64,000 nt of DNA, taken from contig CBDUYN010000002.1 in the NCBI GenBank assembly GCA_965371445.1, positions 1 through 64,000 on the forward strand. The letters run 5' to 3'. Source of the DNA: DASWIG01 sp965371445. GTDB lineage: Bacteria; Acidobacteriota; Thermoanaerobaculia; Multivoradales; J023. A program made the position numbers and the translations under genes. Each line of letters starts with the position of its first letter. Position 1 is the first letter of the stretch. Shown piece by piece: positions 49,915-58,656 of this stretch. The notes under the pieces were generated by a model. It was not told the origin of the DNA, did not search any database, and saw nothing but the letters and a program-made list of their open reading frames with translations.

Positions 49915-51312
49915 ATGTTGAAGAGATCGATTTCCAAGAAACTAATGTGGATCCTTGCCGGCCTGCTCTGGGGGAGCTTGGCCCTTGCGCAAACCAATCT
50001 CGAGACCAATGCCGGGATTCAATTCAATTTCTCGACGCCGGGAGCGGCCAACCTGGCCCTCGGCGGTGCCTACCTGGCGATCGTCGACGATGCCACCGCT
50101 GCTTACATCAACCCCGCCGGGCTTCCACACCTCCCAAGTGACGAATTTCATCTCGAGCTCCGCGGCTGGAGCTATACGCATGTCTTCACGGATCGAGGAA
50201 GTCTTGAAGGACGCTCGCTGACCTTCGAAGGTATCGACAGCATTTCTGGGCTCGTAGACGGCGAGGCTACCGATCGTCTCGCGGGCATCTCTTTCCTCTC
50301 CTATGTTCATCTCCGTAAGAGCTGGGCCTTCGCCTTCTACTGGCATCAGCTGGCAAACTTCGAAACCAATTTCACCACCCAAGGCGCCTTTATTGAAGAC
50401 ACGCGGTCGACGAGCCTGCTGGGCATCCCCGGTGAGATCGACGGCCGGCTCGCCTCCCTGCGCAACACCATGAGGCTGCGAATCGCAACTCAGGCCCTCT
50501 CCATCGCCTATCGATTCAACGCCAACTTCTCTGTCGGTGCTAACTTTGCCTATCATAATTTTAACTTGAACTCCTTGACCGAGCGTATTATTCCCGCATT
50601 TTTTACGGAGACAGATTTCAACGATCCAGATACTCGAATCGACAATTTCCAGACCCAGACCGGCAGGGACTACGACTGGAGCTTGTCCGCCGGCCTTCTT
50701 TGGCAAGACAACCAAAGGGACTGGAGCGTCGGCATGGTTTATCGGCAAGGTCCCTCTTTCGATCTCACTACCGCAAGCTCAGCCGCGCTTCCTTTCGAGG
50801 AGCCGCGGACAGCGAGAGGAAAGGCTGCAAAATTCTACACACCCGAAGTTTATGGTTTCGGTATCGCTTTTCGACCCAGGGACGACACGAGAGTTACCCT
50901 CGACTACGACCACGTCAGATACAGTAATCTCGCACGAAGGATTGTAGATGTTTTTGATCTCACGTTCTTCTTTCCCAATCTGAAGGATCCCGAGACCGGT
51001 AAGTTCAACGAGCTCGATAAATTTAATATTAAGGACGCCGACGAGCTCCACCTCGGCATAGAGTATATGGTCAGTAATAAGCTGGCATTGCGTGTCGGGG
51101 TTTGGCTCGACCCAGATCACAGTCTGCGTTTCACCGGGGATAACAAAAGTTTTCAAGCAATCTTTCGTCAGCGTGGCGACGAGACGCATTGGTCTGCGGG
51201 TATAGGTTTTACCAACAGAAGAATCCGGATCGACGTCGCCTTGGATTATTCCGACCGCTTCAGCACCGGATCCTTTTCTCTGATCATCCCCTTCGAACGT
51301 CTTCGCGTCTAA
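49915..51312 (+). CDS. OmpP1/FadL-type outer-membrane beta-barrel protein
   Basis: Of two adjacent ATGs, 49915 has the better spacing (six bases) to AGGGGAG. A signal peptide ending in LALAQ precedes the family N-terminus: NFSTPGAANLALGGAYLAIVDDATAAYINPAGL (split here as STPGAANLALGG and DDATAAYINPAGL, about 25-55). The rest has alternating amphipathic strands with aromatic belts. It ends in IPFERLRV, lacking a terminal Phe. At 465 residues it fits FadL/OmpP1-like porins for hydrophobic compounds. The preceding gene ends 40 bases upstream and the following one starts 19 bases downstream, so it may link the STAND operon and the giant surface protein in one transcript. Confidence 0.82.
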   Translation: MLKRSISKKLMWILAGLLWGSLALAQTNLETNAGIQFNFSTPGAANLALGGAYLAIVDDATAAYINPAGLPHLPSDEFHLELRGWSYTHVFTDRGSLEGRSLTFEGIDSISGLVDGEATDRLAGISFLSYVHLRKSWAFAFYWHQLANFETNFTTQGAFIEDTRSTSLLGIPGEIDGRLASLRNTMRLRIATQALSIAYRFNANFSVGANFAYHNFNLNSLTERIIPAFFTETDFNDPDTRIDNFQTQTGRDYDWSLSAGLLWQDNQRDWSVGMVYRQGPSFDLTTASSAALPFEEPRTARGKAAKFYTPEVYGFGIAFRPRDDTRVTLDYDHVRYSNLARRIVDVFDLTFFFPNLKDPETGKFNELDKFNIKDADELHLGIEYMVSNKLALRVGVWLDPDHSLRFTGDNKSFQAIFRQRGDETHWSAGIGFTNRRIRIDVALDYSDRFSTGSFSLIIPFERLRV

Positions 51313-51331
51313 CTTACGGGAGGGTTGACTG

Positions 51332-54300
51332 ATGCGCACAAAACTTCTACCGCTCGCCCTTCTTCTGCTCTGGTCCACAGAGTCGAATACCCTCGCCCAG
51401 ACCCCTCACGACTCCTGCCCTCCACCCTCGACCATCTCGTCCCGTTCTCAGCCGATAGTAAGTCTTCCAGTGCTTATGATTGGCGGCGACACGTGCAAAT
51501 ACAAGAATGATATAGGTTCATATGGGGGGAGATGTAGCAACCGGGCGTTCGAGTACCCAGGGCCCGACGTCGCGTATGAGCTCCATTTGAACCGGGGTAA
51601 TAGGAATGTGGGTTTCGAGCTGTATAATTTCGAGGGTGACCTCATGATCGCTCTCGTCGAAAAATGCGATGGAGGTGAGTCATGTATTATCAACTCGGTC
51701 GACCTGATTGGCGCCGGGCGAGGGCCAGAGCGCATTCCGGTTCGCGCCTCCTCCTATCCGCCGGGCCTCTATTACCTGTATGTCGACTCGGCCAACTCGA
51801 GCGCCGAAGGTGACCATTGCGGCACTTACAAGTTGGACATTTTTGGACACAACCCCTCGCTCGATCTGAAGCTCGAACACTTCAAGCCGCCCAAGGTGGC
51901 CGTCGCCGGGGAGAGTATCGCCTACACGCTGGCAGTGATGAACCTGGCGAGCTCGGACCCGGAGTCGGACTTAGATGCAACAGCCGTCACGGTGACTGAC
52001 CAGCTGCCGCCAGGCACGGAATTCGATGCTGACAGCTCGTCGTCCGGCTGCTCCGTGCCGGATCCGAGGTTTCCAAGGACGGTGACGTGCGGTATTGACC
52101 GCAGTTTGGCACCGGGATCCGAGCCCCGCAAGGTTCGGGTCGCGGCCAGGATCAAATCCGACGTCCTCGACGGAGCCACGATCAGGAATCAGGCTGTTGT
52201 AGAGAGTGCTGAGGGCGACCGCGACGTGGCGAACAACTACACGGATCTGAAGGTCCCGGTACGCCGTGAAGTCAAGCTGAGTCTTGAGATCAAGAATCCC
52301 GAGGAGGGGGCCTCCAAAGAGGTGGTGGCCGGCTCGGCTCCCACCAGCGGTAACCTCGTCTATGAGATCGTCGTGACCAACGTGGGTTCGTCAGACGCCT
52401 CGGACATTGTTGTCCAAGAAGAGCTCAGCCTGGTTGACGAAGGCAAGGTGCTCACCCTTCCCAACGATCTCGTCACCGCTCGATTCACCGCCGACCTGGG
52501 CACGTTCAATCAAAGCCTCTGGACGATCGACGAGCTCCGCCAGGGCCAAGAGGCGATCTTGACGATCGCTCTCGGCGTCCGCTCCGCTGCGCCCGACGGA
52601 GCCGTGATTCAGCATCTCGCGAGCGTGACCGGCTTGAGCGAGACCCATGTCGGAGAGCTTCCGGCCCAAACGACGAGCGCCACCGTGAAGCGCAAGGTCA
52701 GGCTGGCGCTCAAAACGGACGGCCCGGCAGAGGTTGTGGCCGGCGAGGACCCGAAGGACGGTAACCTTGTTTACATGGTGATACTCACCAACAACGGCCC
52801 CTCCGATGCCTTAGACATAGAGGTTCAAGAAGAGGTCACTCGCCCCGAGCAGGTCGTCACCATTGTGAGCCTCGCTCCTGAGGATCCCGCCCAAAGTCGC
52901 TTCGAGTTCACCAGCGAATCCGCCGGTACTTGGACAATCGACTCTCTGCCCAGTGGCCAGACCGTGACGTTGGAGGTCGTGCTCGCCGTCGCCTCGGCTG
53001 CTGAGCCCGGAGAGAACGTGATCAGCAGTCTGGCAACGGTAACGAAGTTGAGGGAGTCCCCAGTTGGAACGTTACCGAAGACCGAGGCGAAAACCTCTGT
53101 TCGTCGCGAGACCGATTTCTGGCTACGTGAAAAGACAGGCTCTCCTGATCCGGTAGACGCCGGTGCCGAGCTGACCTACACCCTTAAGGTGAAGAACCTG
53201 GGTCCGTCCGACTCGACGGGCGCGACGGTGTGCGACACCCTGCACGAGGATCTCAAGCTCCTCTCGTCGGACGATTGCGAAATGGCCGACGGCACTGAAG
53301 ACTGTGGGACAGGTGTCGAGCCGAGCGTGACCTGTGATGTGGGGCCGCTTGCCGCCGGGGACGACGAGGTGACCGTGAGCTTTCAGGCGGAGGTGGCCTC
53401 GTCCTCTACGGCAGATGAAATCACGAACGCGGCGCAGGTTCTGCCCAACGAGCCGCAGCCAGAAGGTGGTAAGACCGACATTGGCATCGCAACCACCACG
53501 GTGCGCCGCAGGGCCGATCTTTGGCTGATGACGAAGACGGGCGCTCCCGACCCAGTAGACGCCGGCACCGAGTTGACCTACACCATCACGGTGAAAAACC
53601 AAGGCCCGTCGGACTCTTCGGGTGCGACGGTATGCGACACCCTGCCCGAGGATGTCGAGCTCGTCTCGTCGACCGACGATTGCAAGAGGGCAGACGGCAC
53701 CGAAGACTGTGGAACAGGCATCAAGCCGAGCGTAACGTGTGATCTGGGGTCGCTTGTCGCCGGGGACGAGGTGACCGTGACCTTCAAGGCCGGGGTGGCT
53801 TCGTCGGCAGTTCCGGGTGAGATCGAGAACGAGGCGACAGTCCTGCCCAACGAGCCGCAGCCGGAGGATGGGAAGACCGACACCGGTTCCGCGATCACCA
53901 CGGTGCGCCGTAATACCGATCTGAAGCTCGACAAGAAGGACTGCCCCGACGCCGAAGCGGCCGCGTGCCCTGGCTCAACTCCCGGAAGCTATTGCTGCGA
54001 TCCAGTTGCCGCTGGCGGCAACGTGATCTACACCGTCACGGTAACGAACGGCGGTCCATCCTACTCCTCGGGTGCGACGGTGTGCGACACTCTGCCCGTG
54101 GGCGCCCGGTTCGTCTCGTCCCCCGACACCTGTGAGGGATTCGACGTCGAGGACATCCCAGAGGAAAACCGCAAGGAAGTCTGTGAGGAAATTTGTGCGG
54201 ACCTCGAGGAGGAGATCTGTAGAGAGGTCTGTACCGATACCTGTGAGGAAGGCGAAATAAGGTTAGTCAGATGTGAGCTCGAAGAGATCAAGGACGGCGA

Positions 54301-56554
54301 GGACGCGCACGTGCGCTTTGTGGCCATGATAGACGCCTCGTTGGACCAGATGACAACGATTACGAATGAAGCACAGGTTCGGGGCAAAGACTTCGAGGAC
54401 GAGGAAAAAAGAGACGACAACAGCAACACGGAAGAGACCACCGTCATTGTCGCGGCAGATTTGGCGCTGGAAATGATCGTGTCTCTGGGTCCGGAGGGCG
54501 GAGGTCTTACCTACGAGCTGACAGTAACCAACCGAGGCCCGTCGGACGCCACCGGCGTAACGCTTGTCGACACTTTGCCAGACGGAGCGATTTTCCAGCC
54601 GAACGAGTCCTCCCCCGAGTGTATGCTCGCGACAGAGAACGAGGTCACCTGCGGCCCCGAGGACTTCAAAGCAGGGGAAGATCGAACGTGGATAATTGCC
54701 GTGCAGATGGATCGACCTCCGATCGACGAGAACACGGCGGTTGTCAGGGTCGGGATCCAGGACAGAGTCAGCGCCAAGGGGACGGCCGAGGTCCTCATCT
54801 TCTCCGCCGCGAACGATCCAGTGGTCGTCGGCCGGAAGCTCGACTATGTCGTGGAGGTCACCAACATCCACCCGAAAGAGGCGTCCGACGCGACAGTGAG
54901 CGTCTCTCTGCCCGCCGAGGTAAGCCTCGTGGAGGAGGATCCGCTCTGCGAGGGCCAAGATCCGATGGAAGAGACCGTGGTAAATTACGAGCTTGACGGG
55001 ATCGAACCGTGGGCTAGCGAAGAGTTGAAGATCCCCGTTTGCGTGATTGGCGTTCCGGACGGCCTCCTCTCCGCTAAGGCGAGCGTCGAGCTCGTGGAGG
55101 CCGGGGAGGTAGTTGTCCAGGATTCCGCGACTGAGATGACCACGGTCCTGGAGGGTCCTCTGGTTCTCCCTTATTTTGTCGCCGACGGGGACGATCCTGA
55201 AAGCGATCTGGACACCATCTTCTCCGTCCGCAACACGACTGGAGGAGTGGTGGACTACGGTTCCACGGTCTTCGACTTGGTCGGAAATCAACAATCGGAG
55301 GAAACTTTTGAGCTTGCGGCGCATGAGACGCAAACGAAGAGTCTTTCGACGGATTTGGCGGCCGGTTCTCTCATCCTCACCTCCAAATCCGATCCACCCG
55401 ACGTGACCGGCGAGGATTTTCAGTTCGAACCGTTCCAGGAATCGGCCAGCGGCAACCTCCTGGTCGGCGTCGAAGGCGCACCGCCCGGTCTCTGTCGCCG
55501 CTGGGACATCGGATTCTTTCAGGATGAGGTTTTCGGTGGCGGCACCGATTTCATCTTCTTCGTTCCGGAAAACGCAGGGAACGAAGATCCCGACGGTAAG
55601 GAGCCCGTGGTTGTGGTGGGGTATGTCTACAGTCCGGCCGGTAAGCTCGTGCAGACGGTCGAGATCCGGACGGGAGACCGCGCTTTCGTGAGAAGCTCCA
55701 CCCGTAAAGGCCTCGATTTATTGGCGCAACGCGGCACCGTAGAGTGGGAATTCCAAGGTGATCTTCTGGGTCACGTTGCAGGCATCTTCAAGGATGAGAG
55801 CTACCGAGTCGCCGTTCCCGCGTTTTGCCAGGAGCCAGGCGTCGTTGCCGGAGAGCCGCGTCTCGTGCTCTCCTTAGTTCCTGATTTCAAGCTCAGCCTC
55901 GACGATTCGGCGCCGGTCACCACGCTCTTTTCCGTCCGCAACGGGACGGAGACCGGTGTCGACGTCACGTACGAGTATTTCGGCGCTGACGGTCAACCTC
56001 TTCTCGACGGCGGTCATCCGGTGGTCGTGACCGAACCCCTCGAAGCACACGGAGCTCGAATCGTGGAGCTTGGCCAGGAGGACGTCCCCGCGGACGCCTT
56101 GCGGGAAGGCTACGTCAACATCACCGCGGACGACTCAGCGGCGATCCTCCACGGCGAGTATTTCAGGATCGACCAGGACAGGAGATTTGCCCTTGGGGAC
56201 GTCCTCCTCGACACCCACCCGGAGCTGTCACCGCGGAAGCTTTGTCAACGCTGGAACGCAAGTTTCTTCCATGGGGAAGCTTTCGAGACGGATTTCATCT
56301 TCTATGTCCAGGAGAATAGCGGCGCGACCAGCGTCTTTGGCCAAGTCTACAAGGAGAGCGGGGAGGAGCTGGAGCTGATGGAGGTTGCGGTGACGGGCCG
56401 AGTCTTCGTCGCACCGGTTGAGGTGGGTGCGAAGCGCGGCTCCATCGAATGGGATTTCGGGGATGGACGGGAGGGTCATATTTCGACGGTCGTAAAAGTT
56501 GCCGGTCAACCCTCGGTCGAGCTCTCGGCGGTCTGCCTGGACTCCGCGGAATGA
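51332..56554 (+). CDS. giant DUF11-repeat surface protein
   Basis: GGGAGG upstream of ATG 51332 supports the start. After a signal peptide (LLPLALLLLWSTESNTLAQ) comes a PPC-like domain (~45-170). At least seven DUF11 modules follow from ~175, each with a TYTLxVxNLGPSD-like opening and an 'NxAxV' end. Two adjacent modules (about residues 594-727 and 728-859) are near-duplicates. Near residues 930-985 one module carries a Cys-rich acidic insertion. The last ~450 residues contain two copies of a WDIGFF/WNASFF-FIFxV domain. No sorting or lipid signal is evident. At 1740 residues it is likely exported and adhesin-like. Confidence 0.82.
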   Translation: MRTKLLPLALLLLWSTESNTLAQTPHDSCPPPSTISSRSQPIVSLPVLMIGGDTCKYKNDIGSYGGRCSNRAFEYPGPDVAYELHLNRGNRNVGFELYNFEGDLMIALVEKCDGGESCIINSVDLIGAGRGPERIPVRASSYPPGLYYLYVDSANSSAEGDHCGTYKLDIFGHNPSLDLKLEHFKPPKVAVAGESIAYTLAVMNLASSDPESDLDATAVTVTDQLPPGTEFDADSSSSGCSVPDPRFPRTVTCGIDRSLAPGSEPRKVRVAARIKSDVLDGATIRNQAVVESAEGDRDVANNYTDLKVPVRREVKLSLEIKNPEEGASKEVVAGSAPTSGNLVYEIVVTNVGSSDASDIVVQEELSLVDEGKVLTLPNDLVTARFTADLGTFNQSLWTIDELRQGQEAILTIALGVRSAAPDGAVIQHLASVTGLSETHVGELPAQTTSATVKRKVRLALKTDGPAEVVAGEDPKDGNLVYMVILTNNGPSDALDIEVQEEVTRPEQVVTIVSLAPEDPAQSRFEFTSESAGTWTIDSLPSGQTVTLEVVLAVASAAEPGENVISSLATVTKLRESPVGTLPKTEAKTSVRRETDFWLREKTGSPDPVDAGAELTYTLKVKNLGPSDSTGATVCDTLHEDLKLLSSDDCEMADGTEDCGTGVEPSVTCDVGPLAAGDDEVTVSFQAEVASSSTADEITNAAQVLPNEPQPEGGKTDIGIATTTVRRRADLWLMTKTGAPDPVDAGTELTYTITVKNQGPSDSSGATVCDTLPEDVELVSSTDDCKRADGTEDCGTGIKPSVTCDLGSLVAGDEVTVTFKAGVASSAVPGEIENEATVLPNEPQPEDGKTDTGSAITTVRRNTDLKLDKKDCPDAEAAACPGSTPGSYCCDPVAAGGNVIYTVTVTNGGPSYSSGATVCDTLPVGARFVSSPDTCEGFDVEDIPEENRKEVCEEICADLEEEICREVCTDTCEEGEIRLVRCELEEIKDGEDAHVRFVAMIDASLDQMTTITNEAQVRGKDFEDEEKRDDNSNTEETTVIVAADLALEMIVSLGPEGGGLTYELTVTNRGPSDATGVTLVDTLPDGAIFQPNESSPECMLATENEVTCGPEDFKAGEDRTWIIAVQMDRPPIDENTAVVRVGIQDRVSAKGTAEVLIFSAANDPVVVGRKLDYVVEVTNIHPKEASDATVSVSLPAEVSLVEEDPLCEGQDPMEETVVNYELDGIEPWASEELKIPVCVIGVPDGLLSAKASVELVEAGEVVVQDSATEMTTVLEGPLVLPYFVADGDDPESDLDTIFSVRNTTGGVVDYGSTVFDLVGNQQSEETFELAAHETQTKSLSTDLAAGSLILTSKSDPPDVTGEDFQFEPFQESASGNLLVGVEGAPPGLCRRWDIGFFQDEVFGGGTDFIFFVPENAGNEDPDGKEPVVVVGYVYSPAGKLVQTVEIRTGDRAFVRSSTRKGLDLLAQRGTVEWEFQGDLLGHVAGIFKDESYRVAVPAFCQEPGVVAGEPRLVLSLVPDFKLSLDDSAPVTTLFSVRNGTETGVDVTYEYFGADGQPLLDGGHPVVVTEPLEAHGARIVELGQEDVPADALREGYVNITADDSAAILHGEYFRIDQDRRFALGDVLLDTHPELSPRKLCQRWNASFFHGEAFETDFIFYVQENSGATSVFGQVYKESGEELELMEVAVTGRVFVAPVEVGAKRGSIEWDFGDGREGHISTVVKVAGQPSVELSAVCLDSAE
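53113..53906 (+). repeat. tandem near-duplicate DUF11 modules
   Basis: Two ~397-base units (about 53113-53510 and 53511-53906) encode modules sharing VDAGxELTYTxxVKN, GPSDS, ATVCDTL, DGTEDCGTG, PSVTCD and PNEPQPE. They probably arose by recent internal duplication. Confidence 0.7.
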
Positions 56555-56792
56555 TGCTGCGAGGGCTTGCGAGACCAAAGTAGACAGCGCGAGGCTGGCT
56601 ACCTCGGCCGGCGAACGCTCCGAGCGCCTGCCGGCGCCCGGAGACGGCCCTGCCTCGTCCCCGCCAGGCCAACGCCTGCGATCGATGGGCTCGTGCGACG
56701 CTGCGCCGGTTCGAGGTGGCTTCTTGTCTTCCCAGACGGCTCTGATACCCTTTTGCGCACGAACTAGGAGAACCCGAAGAAGGGAAGACACC

Positions 56793-57002
56793 ATGCGCAC
56801 AAGCACTTTTCTTGCCACTTTTCTTGCCGCGCTCGCGTCCGCAGGGGTCGTGTCCGCCGAGCCAAGCCCTGCGACGCTCTTCCAGCAGCCCACGCTCAGC
56901 CAGACGAGTATCGTCTTCGCCTATCCGCGTCCGGAGGTGAAGCGACCGGACTATCCCGTCTACACGAGGAGCAACGGTCTCGACAAGCAGGAAGGAGAGT
57001 AG
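56793..57002 (+). pseudogene. N-terminal fragment of a tricorn/PD40-type propeller protein
   Basis: The 69-codon frame has a signal peptide (TFLATFLAALASAGVVSAE) and then TLFQQPTLSQTSIVFAY. That matches the usual first blade of secreted tricorn-like or PD40 proteins, which continue with 'GDLWxV'. Here it jumps to PRPEVKRPDYPVYTRSN and stops. The most likely history is a large internal deletion joining the signal peptide to a C-terminal tail. A purine-rich AGAAGGGAAG precedes the ATG, so a tiny secreted peptide could still be made. Confidence 0.5.
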
Positions 57003-57017
57003 GGCCGGCGAGATGGC

Positions 57018-58118
57018 CTACGAAGGTCCGCCTTCCGGACGCGTCGCCTTCCAGACGCCGATCGTCAGGACGGGGACGACGAAGAGCAGCAGAAAACCCC
57101 AGGTGATCGTCCCGTAGCCCCGGGCGACGAGCCCGGTGAGCCCGAACTGGGCGACGGCAACGCCGCCCAGGAGCAGCACCGAGGCGACGATCCCGCGCCA
57201 GGCCTTCGTCAGGGACCGGCCGCGGTCCTTCAAAAAGCCCGCCACGCGTTCGTTGACCGCGTGGATCAGGCCCGTGCCGGTCTCGATCAAGGTGCCGAAG
57301 AGGACGACCTGAAAGGTCAGCTGGAATAGCGGCGAGCCGAGCGCTTCCAGCAGGAAGCTCGCCGGGACCTCGCGGTCGAGGATCTCCGGATACTTCCCGA
57401 CCATGGCAAGGAAGAAAAAGAGCCCCGGGATCATGGCGATCGGCCCGGCCAAGAGCCCCGCCCCGACCGCTTGGCGGCGCGTCCGGCAGTGGCGGACGGC
57501 AAAGAGCACGGCGGGCACCACCCCGAGGTTGTAAGCCGCGTAGCGGACCCCGCCCATCGCCCACCCCGGGGTGAGCTCCGCCTCGCGGAAGCCGTTCAGG
57601 ATGTCGTCGCCGAAGCTGTAGAAGGCCCCGGCGACGAGCGTCAGGTAGACCGCGTAGAGGAGCACGGACCACAGCGAGAGGAACCGCTCGATCGTCTCGC
57701 TGCCCAGAAAGACAAGGGTCCCAACAGCCAGCATCATGGCGACGACGCCGGCCGAATAGGCCAGGTGAAACGACTCCTGGAGGATGCTCCCGGCCGCCGC
57801 AGCGATCACCGCCAGCACGATCAGCAGCAGCACGACGTAGCAGATCTCATAGAGGATCCAGGCCTTTCCGAGGAGCTTCTGGATGAAGTGGCGGTAGTCG
57901 TAAAGCTCGAATCGGCGGGCCAGCTCAAAAGTGGCGGCGCAGACCAGAGACCAGAGGACCGTCGAGACGAGCAGCATCGACAGCAGGCCCGCGGTCGGTC
58001 CGTAGCTCAGAAAGAACTCCGCCAGCTCGCGGCCGGTGCCGTAGCCGCCGGCGATGACGACCGACTGAAAGACCAGCCCGGGAAGGACATAGCTTTTGAG
58101 CGTGCGGAGTTTTTCCAT
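57018..58118 (-). CDS. YkvI-like membrane protein (APC-superfamily type)
   Basis: The 366-residue protein has about ten membrane helices. Its N-terminus SVVIAGGYGTGRELAEFF resembles YkvI/spore-germination-type members of the amino acid permease superfamily, with an unwound GYGTG in helix 1 and FGTLIETGTGLIHAVNER near helix 8. No substrate is known. It stands alone on the minus strand between a truncated gene and a repeat tract, and no promoter is obvious. Confidence 0.75.
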   Translation of the reverse strand: MEKLRTLKSYVLPGLVFQSVVIAGGYGTGRELAEFFLSYGPTAGLLSMLLVSTVLWSLVCAATFELARRFELYDYRHFIQKLLGKAWILYEICYVVLLLIVLAVIAAAAGSILQESFHLAYSAGVVAMMLAVGTLVFLGSETIERFLSLWSVLLYAVYLTLVAGAFYSFGDDILNGFREAELTPGWAMGGVRYAAYNLGVVPAVLFAVRHCRTRRQAVGAGLLAGPIAMIPGLFFFLAMVGKYPEILDREVPASFLLEALGSPLFQLTFQVVLFGTLIETGTGLIHAVNERVAGFLKDRGRSLTKAWRGIVASVLLLGGVAVAQFGLTGLVARGYGTITWGFLLLFVVPVLTIGVWKATRPEGGPS

Positions 58119-58144
58119 GGGGGATCAGAAGGTACCATATGCGG

Positions 58145-58372
58145 TGCCGGGGGCTGGACGCTCGTGCCGGGACCGGGAGACGTTGGGCACCGGGCCAGAA
58201 ACTCGCCGCCCGCGGCCGGGACGCGACGGGCACCGGCCCGGAGGCTCTCCGCCCGGGATCGGGAGACGTTGGGCACTGGCCGGGAGACTTGCCGCCCGCG
58301 GCCGGGACGCGACGGGCACCGGCGTCAGGACTCGTGCTGGGAGCGCAGGCGTCCCGCCTGCCGGAGTGACGA
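58145..58372. repeat. 86-bp tandem repeat, REP-like GC-rich tract
   Basis: GGGAGACGTTGGGCAC occurs at 58175 and 58261, and GCCGCCCGCGGCCGGGACG at 58205 and 58291, giving a period of exactly 86 bp and about two copies. The tract ends in a short inverted repeat (GCAGGCGTCCCGCCTGC, about 58350-58366). It lies next to a RAYT transposase remnant, as REP elements often do. Confidence 0.65.
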
Positions 58373-58432
58373 CGCGGAGCGTCTTCACTCCTCACATCGC
58401 CGCAGGATTCGGCGAGGCCCGATGAAGCCCGA

Positions 58433-58650
58433 CAAGGGCGCGCTCGCGAGCTGTACTTCCAGCCGAACAAGCTCGTCGAGGTCACGACGGTGACGCTCGG
58501 GAACCGCTACCTGATGAGCCCGTCGCCAGAGGTCAACAAGACGATCGTCGGCGTCGTCGGCAAGGCGCAGCGGAAGTACGGCATGACGTTGTGCGACGTC
58601 AAGTCTATATCGTCGCACCACCATATGCTCGCGAGTCGAATTCGAAGGAT
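58433..58650 (+). pseudogene. REP-associated tyrosine transposase (RAYT/Y1), truncated
   Basis: One frame reads RARELYFQPNKLVEVTT, then RYLMSPSPEVNKTIVGVVGK and AQRKYGM, ending in SSHHHMLA. The last is the H-x-H-type metal motif of Y1/HUH transposases (family form NHYHLL). The N-terminus has no good start and the catalytic Tyr region is absent. Sequence beyond ~58650 belongs to the opposite-strand CHAT remnant. This is a dead fragment. Confidence 0.6.
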
Positions 58651-58656
58651 TCTTGG

